Below are positions 36,110 to 45,844 of a stretch of DNA of 64,000 nt, one piece after another (the stretch's first letter is position 1; each line of letters begins with the position of its first letter). Under the pieces are notes generated by a model. The model was not told the DNA's origin and did no database searches. It worked only from the letters and a program-made list of their open reading frames with translations. The translations under genes and the position numbers were made by a program. The stretch is from Posidonia oceanica. Its lineage: Eukaryota > Streptophyta > Magnoliopsida > Alismatales > Posidoniaceae. The stretch spans positions 86,945,501-87,009,500 of the forward strand of contig JAZBRS010000057.1 of the NCBI GenBank assembly GCA_037176725.1, in the 5' to 3' direction.

Positions 36110-36490
36110 AGAATGTAATGCAAAAACAAGACTAACTTGCAATAAAAATAAAGTACTAGATTAAATGCTAAGGTAATAAAGCTCTGAAATGAAATTAAAT
36201 GGAATATAATGCAAAACAGGACTAATTTGCAACAAAAATAAAGTACTGGATTAAATGCTAAAGTAATAAAGCTCTGAAATGAAATTAAATGGAATATAAT
36301 GCAAAATAGGACTAACTTGCAATAAAAATAAAGTACTGGATTAAATGCTAAGGTAATAAAGCTCTGAAATGAAATTAAATGGAATATAATGCAAAACAGG
36401 ACTAACTTGCAATAAAAATAAAGTACTGGATTAAATGCTAAGGTAATAAAGCTCTGAAATGAAATTAAATGGAATGCAATGCAACACAGG
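36110..36490. repeat. 90-bp tandem repeats in the C/D LTR (about 4 units)
   Basis: Anchor words 'gctctgaaatgaaattaaat' recur at 36181, 36271, 36361 and 36451, a fixed period of 90 bp. The flanks (36060-36110, 36490-36690 and 55906-56060) are degenerate relatives, so the array once continued across the B insertion point. Confidence 0.85.
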
Positions 36491-36695
36491 ACTAAAGTGT
36501 AATAAATCTAAGATGCTGGATTAAATGTTAATGTAGTAAAGTTTAAAATGCCATTTAAATGAAGTGCAATACAAAAAAAGGACCTGGATGCAATAAAAAT
36601 AAAATGCCAGACCTAACTGTAAAGAAATAAAATATAATGAACACAACAGTTGGATCTACTTGTAATAAAACTAAAATAACAGACTAAATTTTAAT

Positions 36696-36700
36696 GTAAT
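36696..36700. repeat. Target site duplication of B (left)
   Basis: GTAAT, identical to 55901-55905. Confidence 0.93.
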
Positions 36701-37515
36701 TGTGGATATGGGGTTTTTGGTGAGGCAAAGAAGATGATTGATGAAGGGAGGTTTTGTGGGAAGAAGAAGAAGGCTTCTTTTTGGCTTCCTTTTTTGCTCG
36801 CTCTATCTTCTCTTCCTCAAGGTCCCCCTTCTTTGTATCCGACTTCGTCACTCCATGTATGATGGAATCGGTGTGATCGCCACTCTCGGTTAGCTTTCGT
36901 CGGCCCTCGAGACGCCTTTGGGGAGATGTAATGTGGTTGCGGGTTCAGCTACCTTGGGACAACGCCAGCATTGCCCAAGGGTGCCCGTGCTTGGTAAGTT
37001 GTTTCTTCCTTCTTCCTCCTTGTATGACAAACGTTAGCAAAACAAAACAAACAAGACAATATAGAAATGAATCAATATGTGTAGTAATCTATCCAGAGTT
37101 AGTAGGAATGAAAATAAAGAAAACGTAGTGAGATACGTACCCGAGGGGTTTGATCCCCCCGGGTTGCAAATAAAAGAGATGTATGCCTAGTTAACAATGT
37201 ATGATCTTGAAATAAAGAAATGCTTGACTATGCTATGGAATTAAACAAGTAATAACAGAAATAAAGAAAGAAATGTGTGAAACAGAGTTTCCTTTGTCTA
37301 TGCACAAGGTGCAAACCGTGTTAGCATGAAGCCAACAACGACAAAAGGATCCTCTAGCTATTTCTAAGACTCTTCTCTTTCAAAACCTCTCTTTTCACTC
37401 TCAGTTCTTGAGGACCTCACTTCTCTAAGATTTTTAATCTCAAGAGTATGTGAGTTTCAAAAGCTTCTTAGCTCTTTTTCTCTCTCAAAAATCTGGCCTT
37501 GAACACTGTGGTGTA

Positions 37516-37539
37516 CCCATGCTTTTATAGAAGCATGGG
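37516..37539 (-). promoter_or_regulatory. Palindromic TATA region, left LTR of B
   Basis: The 9-bp arms CCCATGCTT and AAGCATGGG flank TTATAG. On the minus strand this gives CTATAAAAGCATGG, a good TATA box. The same sequence lies at 55300-55323. Confidence 0.65.
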
Positions 37540-37593
37540 AGGAACAAAAAAGGACATAAATGCCAAGTCAGCAGAGTTTTCTGTTTCAGAAGT

Positions 37594-37649
37594 GTTATAC
37601 GCTAGAAAACTAGCGTATAACGTTATAAGCAAGAGAACTCGCGTATAAC
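37594..37649. repeat. 28-bp dyad modules 1-2, left LTR of B
   Basis: Two modules, 37594-37621 and 37622-37649, touch each other. The first is a perfect hairpin with 12-bp arms (GTTATACGCTAG / CTAGCGTATAAC) and loop AAAA. They lie 55-135 bp upstream (sense direction) of the TATA palindrome. Confidence 0.85.
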
Positions 37650-37822
37650 GACCTCCGAGGCATAACTACCAGTATCAGAGAAGATTCTCTAATTAAGGAG
37701 TCTTTAAGTGCGATTAAACTCGGCTTTGATGGCTTTGACCGGTCAATAGGTTCCAAAGATGGCAAAAACACAATTTCTGGATTAGGCCAAATAAGGAAAG
37801 CTTTGGCTAACTAGGTTGCCAC

Positions 37823-37906
37823 GTTGGACGCTGGAAAGCTAGCGACCAATGTTAGCCGCTGGAAAACCAGCGGCCAACGTTGTACGCTGAGAATCCAGCG
37901 GACAAC
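37823..37906. repeat. 28-bp dyad modules 3-5, left LTR of B
   Basis: Three contiguous modules at 37823-37850, 37851-37878 and 37879-37906. All keep GTT at the left edge, CGC at positions 7-9 and AAC or AAT at the right edge. Arm identity is 9 to 11 of 12. Confidence 0.85.
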
Positions 37907-38115
37907 ACCCTTAATCAGTTTCACTTCCAAATTTGGTCAGGACGTGAAGGACACTCAGGTTGCCAACATTTGGGGCTTAGAAAGATATAGCATTTTGGAC
38001 TTGAGAGGAACATTTGGCTCAAGTGAGATTCAGAAATGGGTGGAGGGCCTCTAAAAGCGACCTAATGCAAGATACTATCCTAACATGAAGGGAGTGCCAA
38101 AACAGGGTATCTACA

Positions 38116-38128
38116 GATTGCCCCTCCT
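38116..38128 (-). other. Polypurine tract of B
   Basis: The minus strand reads AAGGAGGGGCAATC next to the 3' LTR (purine run 38121-38128), nearly the same as in A. Confidence 0.8.
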
Positions 38129-38299
38129 TGAAGATGGCTTCGGCATGAAGTTATCTACAATGTGAGATGATACCCCCGTGTGGCGCTACCTGGGGGTCCT
38201 AAATGAAATCCAATGCCTGCTGCCACCAGACTTGGACGGGACACAAAGAGGGTTGGCTAAAGAAACACGGCCAAAGAGATTGCCCAAGGGGAACAAACT

Positions 38300-38462
38300 A
38301 ACGACATGCCACGAGGAAGACCTGTGGGGGTCAAGCTAAAGGACACTGCCGTAGGGAAGACCCGCGGGGGTCAAACTAAAAGACATGCTACGGGGATGGC
38401 CTGTAGGGGTCAAACTAAAAGACATGCTACGGGGATGGCCCGCAGGGGTCAAACTAAAAGGA
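38300..38462. repeat. 39-bp tandem repeats in the 3' UTR of B (about 4 units)
   Basis: Units share 'ggggtcaaactaaaag' and 'acatgctacggggatggcc'. The two middle units are almost identical. It is non-coding. Confidence 0.8.
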
Positions 38463-38689
38463 TGGATAGCTAATGATTCCGACGACCACTCAATGCGAAT
38501 GCAGTACAATGCGAATGCAATACAATGCGCTATGCATGGATGCGTGCTGACGGGAATGCAAAAGGGGTCATGATATGTAATGCATGACCCTAGGTAATGA
38601 GGTTCCTCCATCATCGCCGGCTTTAATTTGTATACCGGGTTGGCTTAGGAATTTTTCTCACCACCTAAGGCGGACTGACACATGTGTGA

Positions 38690-39070
38690 ATGTAATTTTT
38701 CATGATCAGGTATCCTTTCCTCGAGTGTAGCCTACACTCTCCTAGGGGACCGTCGTCTCATGATACGCGGAGTGGTGAGCGAGAGGTCCATGATACTCCC
38801 AGGCAACAGGGGAAATGACCTCTTCTCTGCCGACCACATTGGCTCTATTCGTCACAATTAGGTGTCCTTTCATTGAATGTTGCCTATATTCTCGACAAAG
38901 ACCGTCATCTCATCACCCGGAATCGATGAACGATGAGTCCGTCGATGCCGTTGGCGTTATTCGTCAGAATCAAGTGTCCTTTCATTGAATGTTGCCTACA
39001 TTCTTGGTGGAGACCATCATCTTCTAACCCAGGAGTTAGTGAACAGGGGGTTCACTAATACCGTTGGCTT
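38690..39070. repeat. About 110-bp repeats with compensated dyads, 3' UTR of B
   Basis: Three diverged units are each built on 'gtgtcctttcattgaatgtt'. Each has a 6-bp dyad around (A/T)GCCT: GAGTGT/ACACTC at 38723-38739, GAATGT/ATATTC at 38875-38891, and GAATGT/ACATTC at 38987-39003. Confidence 0.65.
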
Positions 39071-39089
39071 TGCTTTGTTGACCCAGTCA

Positions 39090-40665
39090 TGCTCCAGGGA
39101 TCTTTCTGCTGGTTGGTTTTGCTTTGTTTGTCCGGTTGTGCTCTGGGGTTGCTTTGTTTGTCCGGTCATGCTCCGGGGTTTGCTTTGTTTGTCCGGTTGT
39201 GCTCTGGGGCTTACTTTGTTTGTCCGATTGTGCTCCAGGGCTTGCTTTGTATGTCCGGTCGTGCTCCGGGGTACCTGCTTTTGATTGATTTGCTTTGTTA
39301 TCCCGGTTATGCTCCGGGGATCTTTGCTTTGGTATCCTGGTTATGCTCCGGGGATCTTTCCTTGGTAGGTTTGCTTTGTTGTCCCGGTTGTGCTCCGGGG
39401 TTCTTCCTGCTGATTTGATTTTGCTTTGTTTGTCCGGTTGTGCTTCGGGATTTGCTTTGTTTGTCCGGTTGTGCTTTAGGGCTTGCTTTGTTGGTCTGGT
39501 TGTGCTTCGGGGTTTTTTCCTTGGTAGGTTTGCTTTGTTGTCCCGGTTATGCTCCGGGGATCTTTGCTTTGGTGTCCCAGTTATGCTCCGGGGCTTGCTT
39601 TGTTTGTCCGGTTGTGCTCCGGGGCTTGCTTTGTTTGTCCGGTTGTGCTCCGGGGCTTGCTTTGTTTGTCCGGTGGTGCTCCGGGGCTTGCTTTGTTTGT
39701 TCGATTGTGCTCCGGGGCTTGCTTTGTTTGTCTGGTTGTGCTCTGGGGCTTGCTTTGTTTGTCCGGTGGTGCTCCGGGGCTTGCTTTATTTGTCCAATTG
39801 TGCTCTGGAGCTTGCTTTGTTTGTCCGGTTGTGCTCCGAGGCTTGCTTTGTTTGTCCGGTTGTGCTCCGGGGCTTGCTGTGTTTGTCCAGTTATGCTCCG
39901 GGGATCTTTCCTTGGTAGGTTTGCTTTGTTGTCCCGGTTGTGCTCCGGGGTTCTTCCTGCTGATTTGATTTTGCTTTGTTTGTCCGGTTGTGCTTCGGGA
40001 TTTGCTTTGTTTGTCCGGTTGTGCTCTAGGGCTTGCTTTGTTGGTCTGGTTGTGCTTCGGGGTTTTTTCCTTGGTAGGTTTGCTTTGTTGTCCCGGTTAT
40101 GCTCCGGGGATCTTTGCTTTGGTGTCCCAGTTATGTTCCGGGGCTTGCTTTGTTTGTTCAGTTGTGCTCTGGGGCTTGCTTTGTTTGTCCGGTTGTGCTC
40201 CGGGGTTTGCCTTGTTTGTCCGATTGTGCTCCGGTGCTTGCTTTGTTTGTCCGATGGTGCTCCAGGGCTTGCTTTGTTTGTCCGGTTGTGCTCCGGGGCT
40301 TGCTTTGTTTGTCCGATTGTGATCCGGGGCTTGCTTTGTTTGTCCGGTTGTGCTCGGAGTTTGCTTTGTTTGTCCGATTGTGCTCCGGGGCTTGCTTTGT
40401 TTGTCCGGTTGTGCTCCGGGGCTTGCTTTATTTGTCTGGTTGTGCTCCGGGGCTTGCTTTGTTTGTCCGGTGGTGCTCCGGGGCTTGCTTTGTTTGTCCA
40501 GTTGTGCTCCGGGGCTTGCTTTGTATGTCCGGTTGTGCTCCGGGGCTTTTTTCCTTGGTAGGTTTGTTTTGTTGTCCCGGTTGTGCTCCGGGGATCTTTG
40601 CTTTGGTGTCCTGGTTATGCTCTGGGGCTTGCTTTGTTTGTCCAGTTGTGCTCCAGGGCTTTTTT
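39090..40665. repeat. 31-bp minisatellite, 3' UTR of B (about 45-50 units)
   Basis: The unit is 'gcttgctttgtttgtccggt' plus 'tgtgctccggg', period 31 bp, with longer variants carrying 'gatctttccttggtaggttt'. A block of about 540 bp is itself duplicated (39400-39940 and 39950-40480 begin alike). Because 31 is not a multiple of three, the ORFs of 100-370 codons here cycle through all frames and read Leu/Cys/Val repeats; I treat them as by-products. Most units contain the dyad CCGG-N7-CCGG. Confidence 0.9.
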
Positions 40666-40728
40666 TTTTAAATTTCAGCTTCTGTTTATTTGTTCATGCT
40701 GCTTGCTGACATATATTGCTCTCTTCAG

Positions 40729-42088
40729 CTTGTGTGGCGTCCCTATGCTGAGGGAGAGCATGCGGACGTCCCCGAGATTGCCCGTGATCGAGCCATTTTA
40801 CCGGGACGTATGGATCCACTGCTGGAACCACTGCCATTTCCAGTAGATCAGCAGGGCGGTACGATAGCTAGGGCGTCGGCAGGCTCGGCCTTCTCCTCCT
40901 CCTCACCGGGTTTGGCGAGAGACACGCGGGGGGGGCAGCCGTGCTCGCCACTAGGTGGACGTCTACGGCCCACAGCTTCTGGACTGGGCCTGTCGTGGTT
41001 CCCCTGCTCCAACGGATGCTTCAGAGGAGGACGAGGTGGACTGGGCTGTGTGGATAGACCGGGAGTTTTCCTCTCTAATGATCTTCCACCGGTCCCACTT
41101 CCTTAGGCACGGGAACCTTCCTTCGGGGGACACAGATCCTAGGGAGGCAGTGGTTTCCTGTGCAGCCCTGTTGGAGGAGGTTCAGTCTTCTCGCACCCAG
41201 CTAGAGATAGCGGTGAGCTTTTGAATTTCATTTTGTATATTGTTAATTCAATTCGGCTAATTTGGCTTTCCTTCTTTTGCAGCTCAAGGCGACCGATGAG
41301 CGGGCTCAGTAGGAGCGCCATTTGACCCAACAGCTCTCCGCTCTGACCGAGGAGATTGACAATCTACGGGCCTCTACTTCTCAGGTATTTTTTCACAAGT
41401 AGCTTTCGTAGTTTGGCTATGAATTGTGACTTGACTTGAATCTTCCTTTTCAGCCTTCGACCAGCAGCGCTCCACCTCTGGATCACTCAGAGGAGATCTC
41501 CCATCTCCAGGAGAAGGTAAATATGCTTTCATTTTGTTTCTACTTTTGAAATCCCCTTGGTCCTGACGCCATTGCTTGCAGGTTGCTTATTTAGAGGGCG
41601 AGCTGAGGGTGCGGGCTGGTGACTTCATAGCCGCCAGCTCTGTCGGAGGGTTAGAGGAGCTAGAGGGGACAGTCGTTGCTAGGAGTGCTCAGATCCAAGA
41701 GCTGAAGCAACAGGTGGCTGATAGGGACTCTGAGATTGCCCGGTCTCAGGCGGTATGATTTGATTCGATGCTTCTTTATGTCCTCTATGTCCTTGCTTGT
41801 ATTTGACATTTGGATTGTTTCCCTCCTCAGAGCATGGCGGAGACTATCTCCCAGCTTGAGTTCGAGCTGGGGCACTACCGGAGGTTCGCCTTTATTGCCG
41901 GTGTTAGGCTCGGGGTGCTTGTTCCTCCTGTGTAGAGCCGGCGGTCGGGTAGCCACTCTCGGTCTGTTTCTAGGGCCCTGTCAGGCGCTTCAGTTCGACA
42001 GTCGCCTCGTCCCCCTACTGCCCCTTCTCCGGCTCCAGCTCCTGCTCCGGCTCCTGCTCCTGAGGGTGAGGGAGAGAGTGCTCCCTAG
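40729..42088 (+). pseudogene. Antisense coiled-coil gene, 5'-truncated, five exons (element B)
   Basis: It reads opposite to pol. Exons by GT-AG rules: 40729-41212, 41283-41384, 41454-41516, 41582-41752, 41831-42088. The introns are 65-78 bp and all in phase 0. The product starts LVWRPYAEGEHADVPEIARD and continues with an acidic segment (EEDEVDWAVWID). Three short exons form a heptad-like coiled coil (HLTQQLSALTEEIDNLRAST, VAYLEGELRVRAGDF, IQELKQQVADRDSEIARSQA). It ends in a Pro/Ala-Pro tail. This resembles the C-terminal half of PMD-type element genes; the N-terminal half is missing, with the 31-bp minisatellite in its place. Breaks: one extra base in a G8 run (40928-40935), TAG at 41310-41312 and TAG at 41933-41935. 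Confidence 0.65.
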
Positions 42089-42568
42089 CTTTTGTACTTC
42101 AGGGGTATGCCCTAGTGACTTTGTAGAATAATTGTATATTTTGAAATGATATATATTTCTGCACACTCAGTAAACTTGTCAAATACTTCTTTTAAATTAC
42201 CTTTCTCAAAGCTAAAGTGAACTTAAGTGACCAATATGGTAAAATAATGGCCCTTAATTCAAATTAACTTGAAATCAGCATATTCAAGTGAAATAGTATG
42301 TAAATGACATAGTTATAAGGGAAGATTTCACCTGGGAGCTTAAGAATTGAATTTTGGGGTCGTCGTTGCCTTAACGAGCCATTTACTTGATGAAACAGGC
42401 AACCAGAGATTCCGACTGGCCCGGATGTCCAAAAAATATGAAACCAACGCTCGCACGTGTATTTCAACTTAGTTAAACCTCTGGAATGGGCAAAACGGGC
42501 ACATGCAACTCAATCGCGGATCAGAGGGCAATCCAGCCAAGTTCAGTGACTTAAGTCACTGATAAAAC

Positions 42569-42624
42569 GTTATACGCCTCATCTGCTGCGGCCAACGTTA
42601 TCCACTTCAATTTCTGCGTCCAAT
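42569..42624. repeat. 28-bp dyad modules upstream of the antisense PMD gene (pair 1)
   Basis: 42569-42596 and 42597-42624, contiguous. The first keeps the full core GTT-ATA-CGC ... GCG-GCC-AAC. They lie about 190-245 bp upstream of the TATA box at 42812. Confidence 0.8.
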
Positions 42625-42643
42625 GCCGGTAGCTGCTCTAAAC

Positions 42644-42699
42644 GTTATACGCCTCAAATGGTGCGGCTAACGTTGGACACGCAGAGTCTCGCGTACAAC
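42644..42699. repeat. 28-bp dyad modules upstream of the antisense PMD gene (pair 2)
   Basis: 42644-42671 and 42672-42699, contiguous, 19 bp after pair 1 and about 113-170 bp upstream of the TATA box. Confidence 0.8.
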
Positions 42700-42811
42700 G
42701 AAGTGAGCCTAGAAACTTTTCCTTCCTTTCCTGTTCTTGGCTAATCTTTTGGAATACTTGCGAAATTTTTTCAATGTCCGCATGAAAGATTTCCGACGAC
42801 CTTCCTGTGCT

Positions 42812-42818
42812 TATAAAA
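42812..42818 (+). promoter_or_regulatory. TATA box of the antisense PMD gene
   Basis: TATAAAA followed by GCTTGG, 101 bp before the ATG at 42919. A start near 42843 would give a leader of about 75 nt. The surrounding word TATAAAAGC(A/T)TGG also occurs at the LTR TATA box on the other strand. Confidence 0.6.
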
Positions 42819-42918
42819 GCTTGGCCACCCCTTTGATTTTCATGCATACTTGCTCTTTTTCCTTTCCATTGACTTCTTCCTGATTTTTGCTTCTTCCTTC
42901 CTTCTCTCTTTTGCTTTC

Positions 42919-44264
42919 ATGGCTTCTAGCTCAGTCCCCATTGTCTTCATGCACAACAAGAAGGGGGTCGTAAAACCTTTGGAAGAGATTGAAGGGCATA
43001 TGATGTCCCTTATCAAGACGGGAAAGGTATGATCCTCTTCATTGGTGCCCTCACACTCCTTTGTTCCTCATGCCTCTGAATTTCTTTGCAGGAAATTCTC
43101 AACTTCACCATGACACCTTGCTTTGACAATGATTTCCCCTACTACTCCACTTGGGTGAAGGATTTTGTGCTTTGGACTCGGGAGAAGAAATCTATTTTGG
43201 CCCGTACGTGCTTTCATGGACTTCTAGATTTGTTGGGCACAAACTTGGACTGGCCCCTGCTTCATGCCTCATGCGCCTTCTGGAGTCCTGAGACTCATAC
43301 TTTCTTCTTTGGGGGTTGTGAGGCGACAATCCTAGTAGAGGATGTTCACGGCCTGCTTGGTGTAACTCAGATTGGAGCGGCCCGGCTAGATATTGACTTC
43401 CCATTGCCATATGGAATAGCGGATATGCAAACATATATAGACCGTATCTTCACCCTTCCGCCTACCTTCCCAGTGATCAGAGGTCGCAGACTCAACTTGG
43501 TGCATTTGTATTTCAGCTTCCGGCGGATTGAGGAATCTGCCTCTCAGGATCAGCTGTTGGTGTGTCTGCATTTACTGATTGGGGGCCTCACGTTATTTGT
43601 CACCAAGGATTTCTCCTTGGATGTCTATCATACTGAGTTCTTGATAGGCCTTACTGAGCATTTCTGGCACTCCCCTTCAGTGGCCATTCTTGCTGCCACA
43701 TATCTTGGCCTGACCAGCGTTTCCACCGAAGGGGATTTTGTAGGCTCTTCTTTCCTTCTTTCCAAGTGGCTGCAGGTCCATTTCCCGAGACTTGGGCCTG
43801 TGAAGACAGATTTGATTGAGGAAAGGGTTTGCACTTTGTCTGCTGCCCTTATTTACGTTTCCGCACCTTCCACGTCCCTTTCTCATAAGCAACAGGCACG
43901 AGGCTCTTCAGTTGAGTTGGAGCTGATAGGACCCACCCACTTTGCAGTGTATAACTCCCATCGTTGCTTTGAGATGGTGGGGCAGAAGAAAGGGGTGCCG
44001 CCTCGGTTGAGTTTTATTCCTCGTATTCGGGTTCAGGAGCGCAGTCTTCCATCTGATGCAGTAATGGTCTACTACATTCGGGCTCTATGGTCGTCTTTGG
44101 ACCGCCATGATGATTCAGAGAGGCCATTAATTGCTCCTTCGACTTGCTGCCTACCACGGGAGGATGCGCATTGGAAGTGGTATTCAAAGTTGCTGCCCAA
44201 GCCCGAGGAGTGGGTTGAAGCGACAGGCGTGCTGCGCAGACAAAGGAAGAAGATGATTAGATAG
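42919..44264 (+). CDS. Antisense plant mobile domain (PMD) gene, two exons, element B
   Basis: Exon 1 is 42919-43026 (MASSSVPIVFMHNKKGVVKP...). A 65-bp GT-AG intron (43027-43091) in phase 0 is followed by exon 2, 43092-44264. The product is 426 residues with no stop or frameshift. The PMD hallmark is FWSPETHTFFFGGCEATILV followed by EDVHGLLGV, at about residues 95-125; the rest is a helical domain ending in basic RRQRKKMIR. PMD proteins are found in plant host genes (MAIL1/MAIN, linked to silencing) and in Tat and MULE elements. It stands opposite to pol, has its own TATA box and is flanked by dyad modules. An upstream in-frame ATG at 42850 is possible, but 42919 starts the conserved part. 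A role in regulating the element is inference. Confidence 0.75.
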
Positions 44265-45844
44265 GCAATTATTGTAATCTTTTATTTTTGGGGACCATGT
44301 ATCTTCTCAAGGGAATTATATATATATATTTCATTTTTCATTCTTTTTCATGTGCTTTGAATTGCTCTGAGTTTAGAAATACTCCCTAGTGGCTTTGATA
44401 CTTGATCAAAGGCCCTCTGTCCCAAATCTGCAGTTAAGTCACAATTAAAACGTAAGACACAGAAGATCAGGCGTCCAATATCCTTCTGTTGATTGTTATA
44501 CGCCTCAGATGGTGCGTCTAACGTTGGACGCTGATATTTGCTCGTTTAATGCCCCCGGACTGTTTTCCTGCATCACCTTAGCAAATTTGTTAGTTCATCT
44601 AGGGGTATGATTGCCCCTAGTCCAAAGTGACTTCTGGAAACTCAGAAACATCTTTAACATTGTGAAATCAACATGGTCACAAAACACTTGGTACAATGCA
44701 TAACTTTAAGCAAACCTAATGCTATGAATGGGAAAGAAGTCAGAATGCAATGGAGAAACTTAGGTTTTGAATAACAAGTATTGGCCTCAGCTTTGTTGTC
44801 TAAAGATGATATGCCAAACGAGGGACTGTCTCTTCTTGAGATCCCAGTCTTAGCTCGTAGGCGAATACCAAGCGACCGTCCTGAATAGGAGGAGGGGTAG
44901 AGTATGACGCGGAGTCGTAAAATGTCCTAGATTTCGCATCATTGGCCTTTACTTGTTATCAGTTTCATGAGATGATGTTGGTTGGGTAAATTTTACCCTA
45001 TTCACTATTTTTGGATTTTTGATTTTTTTTTTTTTGGATTTTTGACTTTATCATTTTTTTTGGATTTTTGATTTTTTTTGGATTTTTTATTTTTGATTTT
45101 TGATTTTTTTTGGATTTTTGATTTTATGGGAGATGAAGAATCTTCCGGGAAGTTGGGAAACTAGGGACCTCATGGTTGGAGAACCTTGACAGTTTGGTCC
45201 CTTATGCATCCTAAAGTCAGAAAATACCACGGGCTTATTTTGGTACCTAACTGCCCCTAGACCTAGGCCTCTGCCCCTTGCCTCTTAGTGTTCAGTGCAG
45301 GATGTGGGTAAAAGGAAAGTCAATGTCCTATCCTAAGATTTTGGCTAGAGATTTGAAGCCTATACCCCTCCCAATTCAAGGTTGATTCCTACTGCGCCTA
45401 GTATTTCCCTAGCTTTTCTGTTTTTGACTCTTGGACAACTTCTTTGCTACCGTCTTTTCTACTCTCTTTCTTTTTCCTTGCACATGGACAGCTTCTTTGC
45501 TGGCTTCTTTTCTGACCATTTCTTTTGCTTTCTTTTCTAGGTATTTTGGCAAGTAGTCTCACCCCTTCTGAGTGCTCGGTCAATAGATACTTGTTCTTTG
45601 ATGAACCGAGACACTCTTTCATTTGGTACACTCCCCTCTTTTCTGTGCTTCTAGGTTTTGGCCTTAGATGCCTACCCAATTTGTACTAGGGTAACGTGCC
45701 TGACTCGAGGGTTGTGTGTGGACTTGTTATTCATGAACTAGGAGGGGACTCCTTATGATTTGCCTCTATCTCAGTGTGGGACCATTTCCTTTCCTTCTCC
45801 CACAAGGTGTTTGTGGGGTGAGGCTAAGGCAAGATTCCTAGGCT
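44265..45844. other. Spacer between antisense PMD gene and integrase of B
   Basis: It holds three dyad modules (44452-44550) and T-rich plus-strand DNA (44995-45130, 'tttttggatttttgat' repeats). The rest is unique-looking DNA without a recognisable gene; the ORF at 45398-45679 is Lys/Arg-rich and unsupported. A matching T-rich spacer follows integrase in A. Confidence 0.6.
44452..44550. repeat. 28-bp dyad modules behind the antisense PMD gene (three)
   Basis: 44452-44479 (weak: GTA, CAC), 44495-44522 (full core) and 44523-44550 (weak right arm); the last two are contiguous. Confidence 0.7.

Larger units (their letters stand above)
34204..36700 (-). repeat. Shared C/D LTR, segment 1
   Basis: It begins near TGTGACCTCTTCCC (34204), about six bases from the C primer site. 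Its first 900 bp resemble the left part of the A LTRs ('gactcgtgccaaggacaagg', 'acgtgcaatctatgtgctcag'). It is interrupted at 36700 by B and continues at 55901. Total LTR length without B and the LINE is about 4.5 kb. It is non-coding and A-rich. Confidence 0.7.
36701..38115 (-). repeat. 3' LTR of element B (1,415 bp)
   Basis: On the plus strand it opens TGTGGATATGGGG and closes GGGTATCTACA. It contains an inverted relative of the 5' leader (36945-37045), a palindromic TATA region (37516-37539) and five 28-bp dyad modules. It is non-coding. Confidence 0.93.

Noticed and set aside
36945..37128. Plus-strand ORF in both LTRs of B (MWLRVQLPWDNASIAQGCPC...)
   Set aside because: The ORF is kept in both LTRs only because they are copies; no domain, and the splice-donor-like word inside fits an inverted leader copy better.
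39440..40561. 373-codon plus-strand ORF of Leu/Cys/Val repeats
   Set aside because: It is a by-product of the 31-bp minisatellite; overlapping frames give equally long ORFs with the same repeated words and no recognisable domain.
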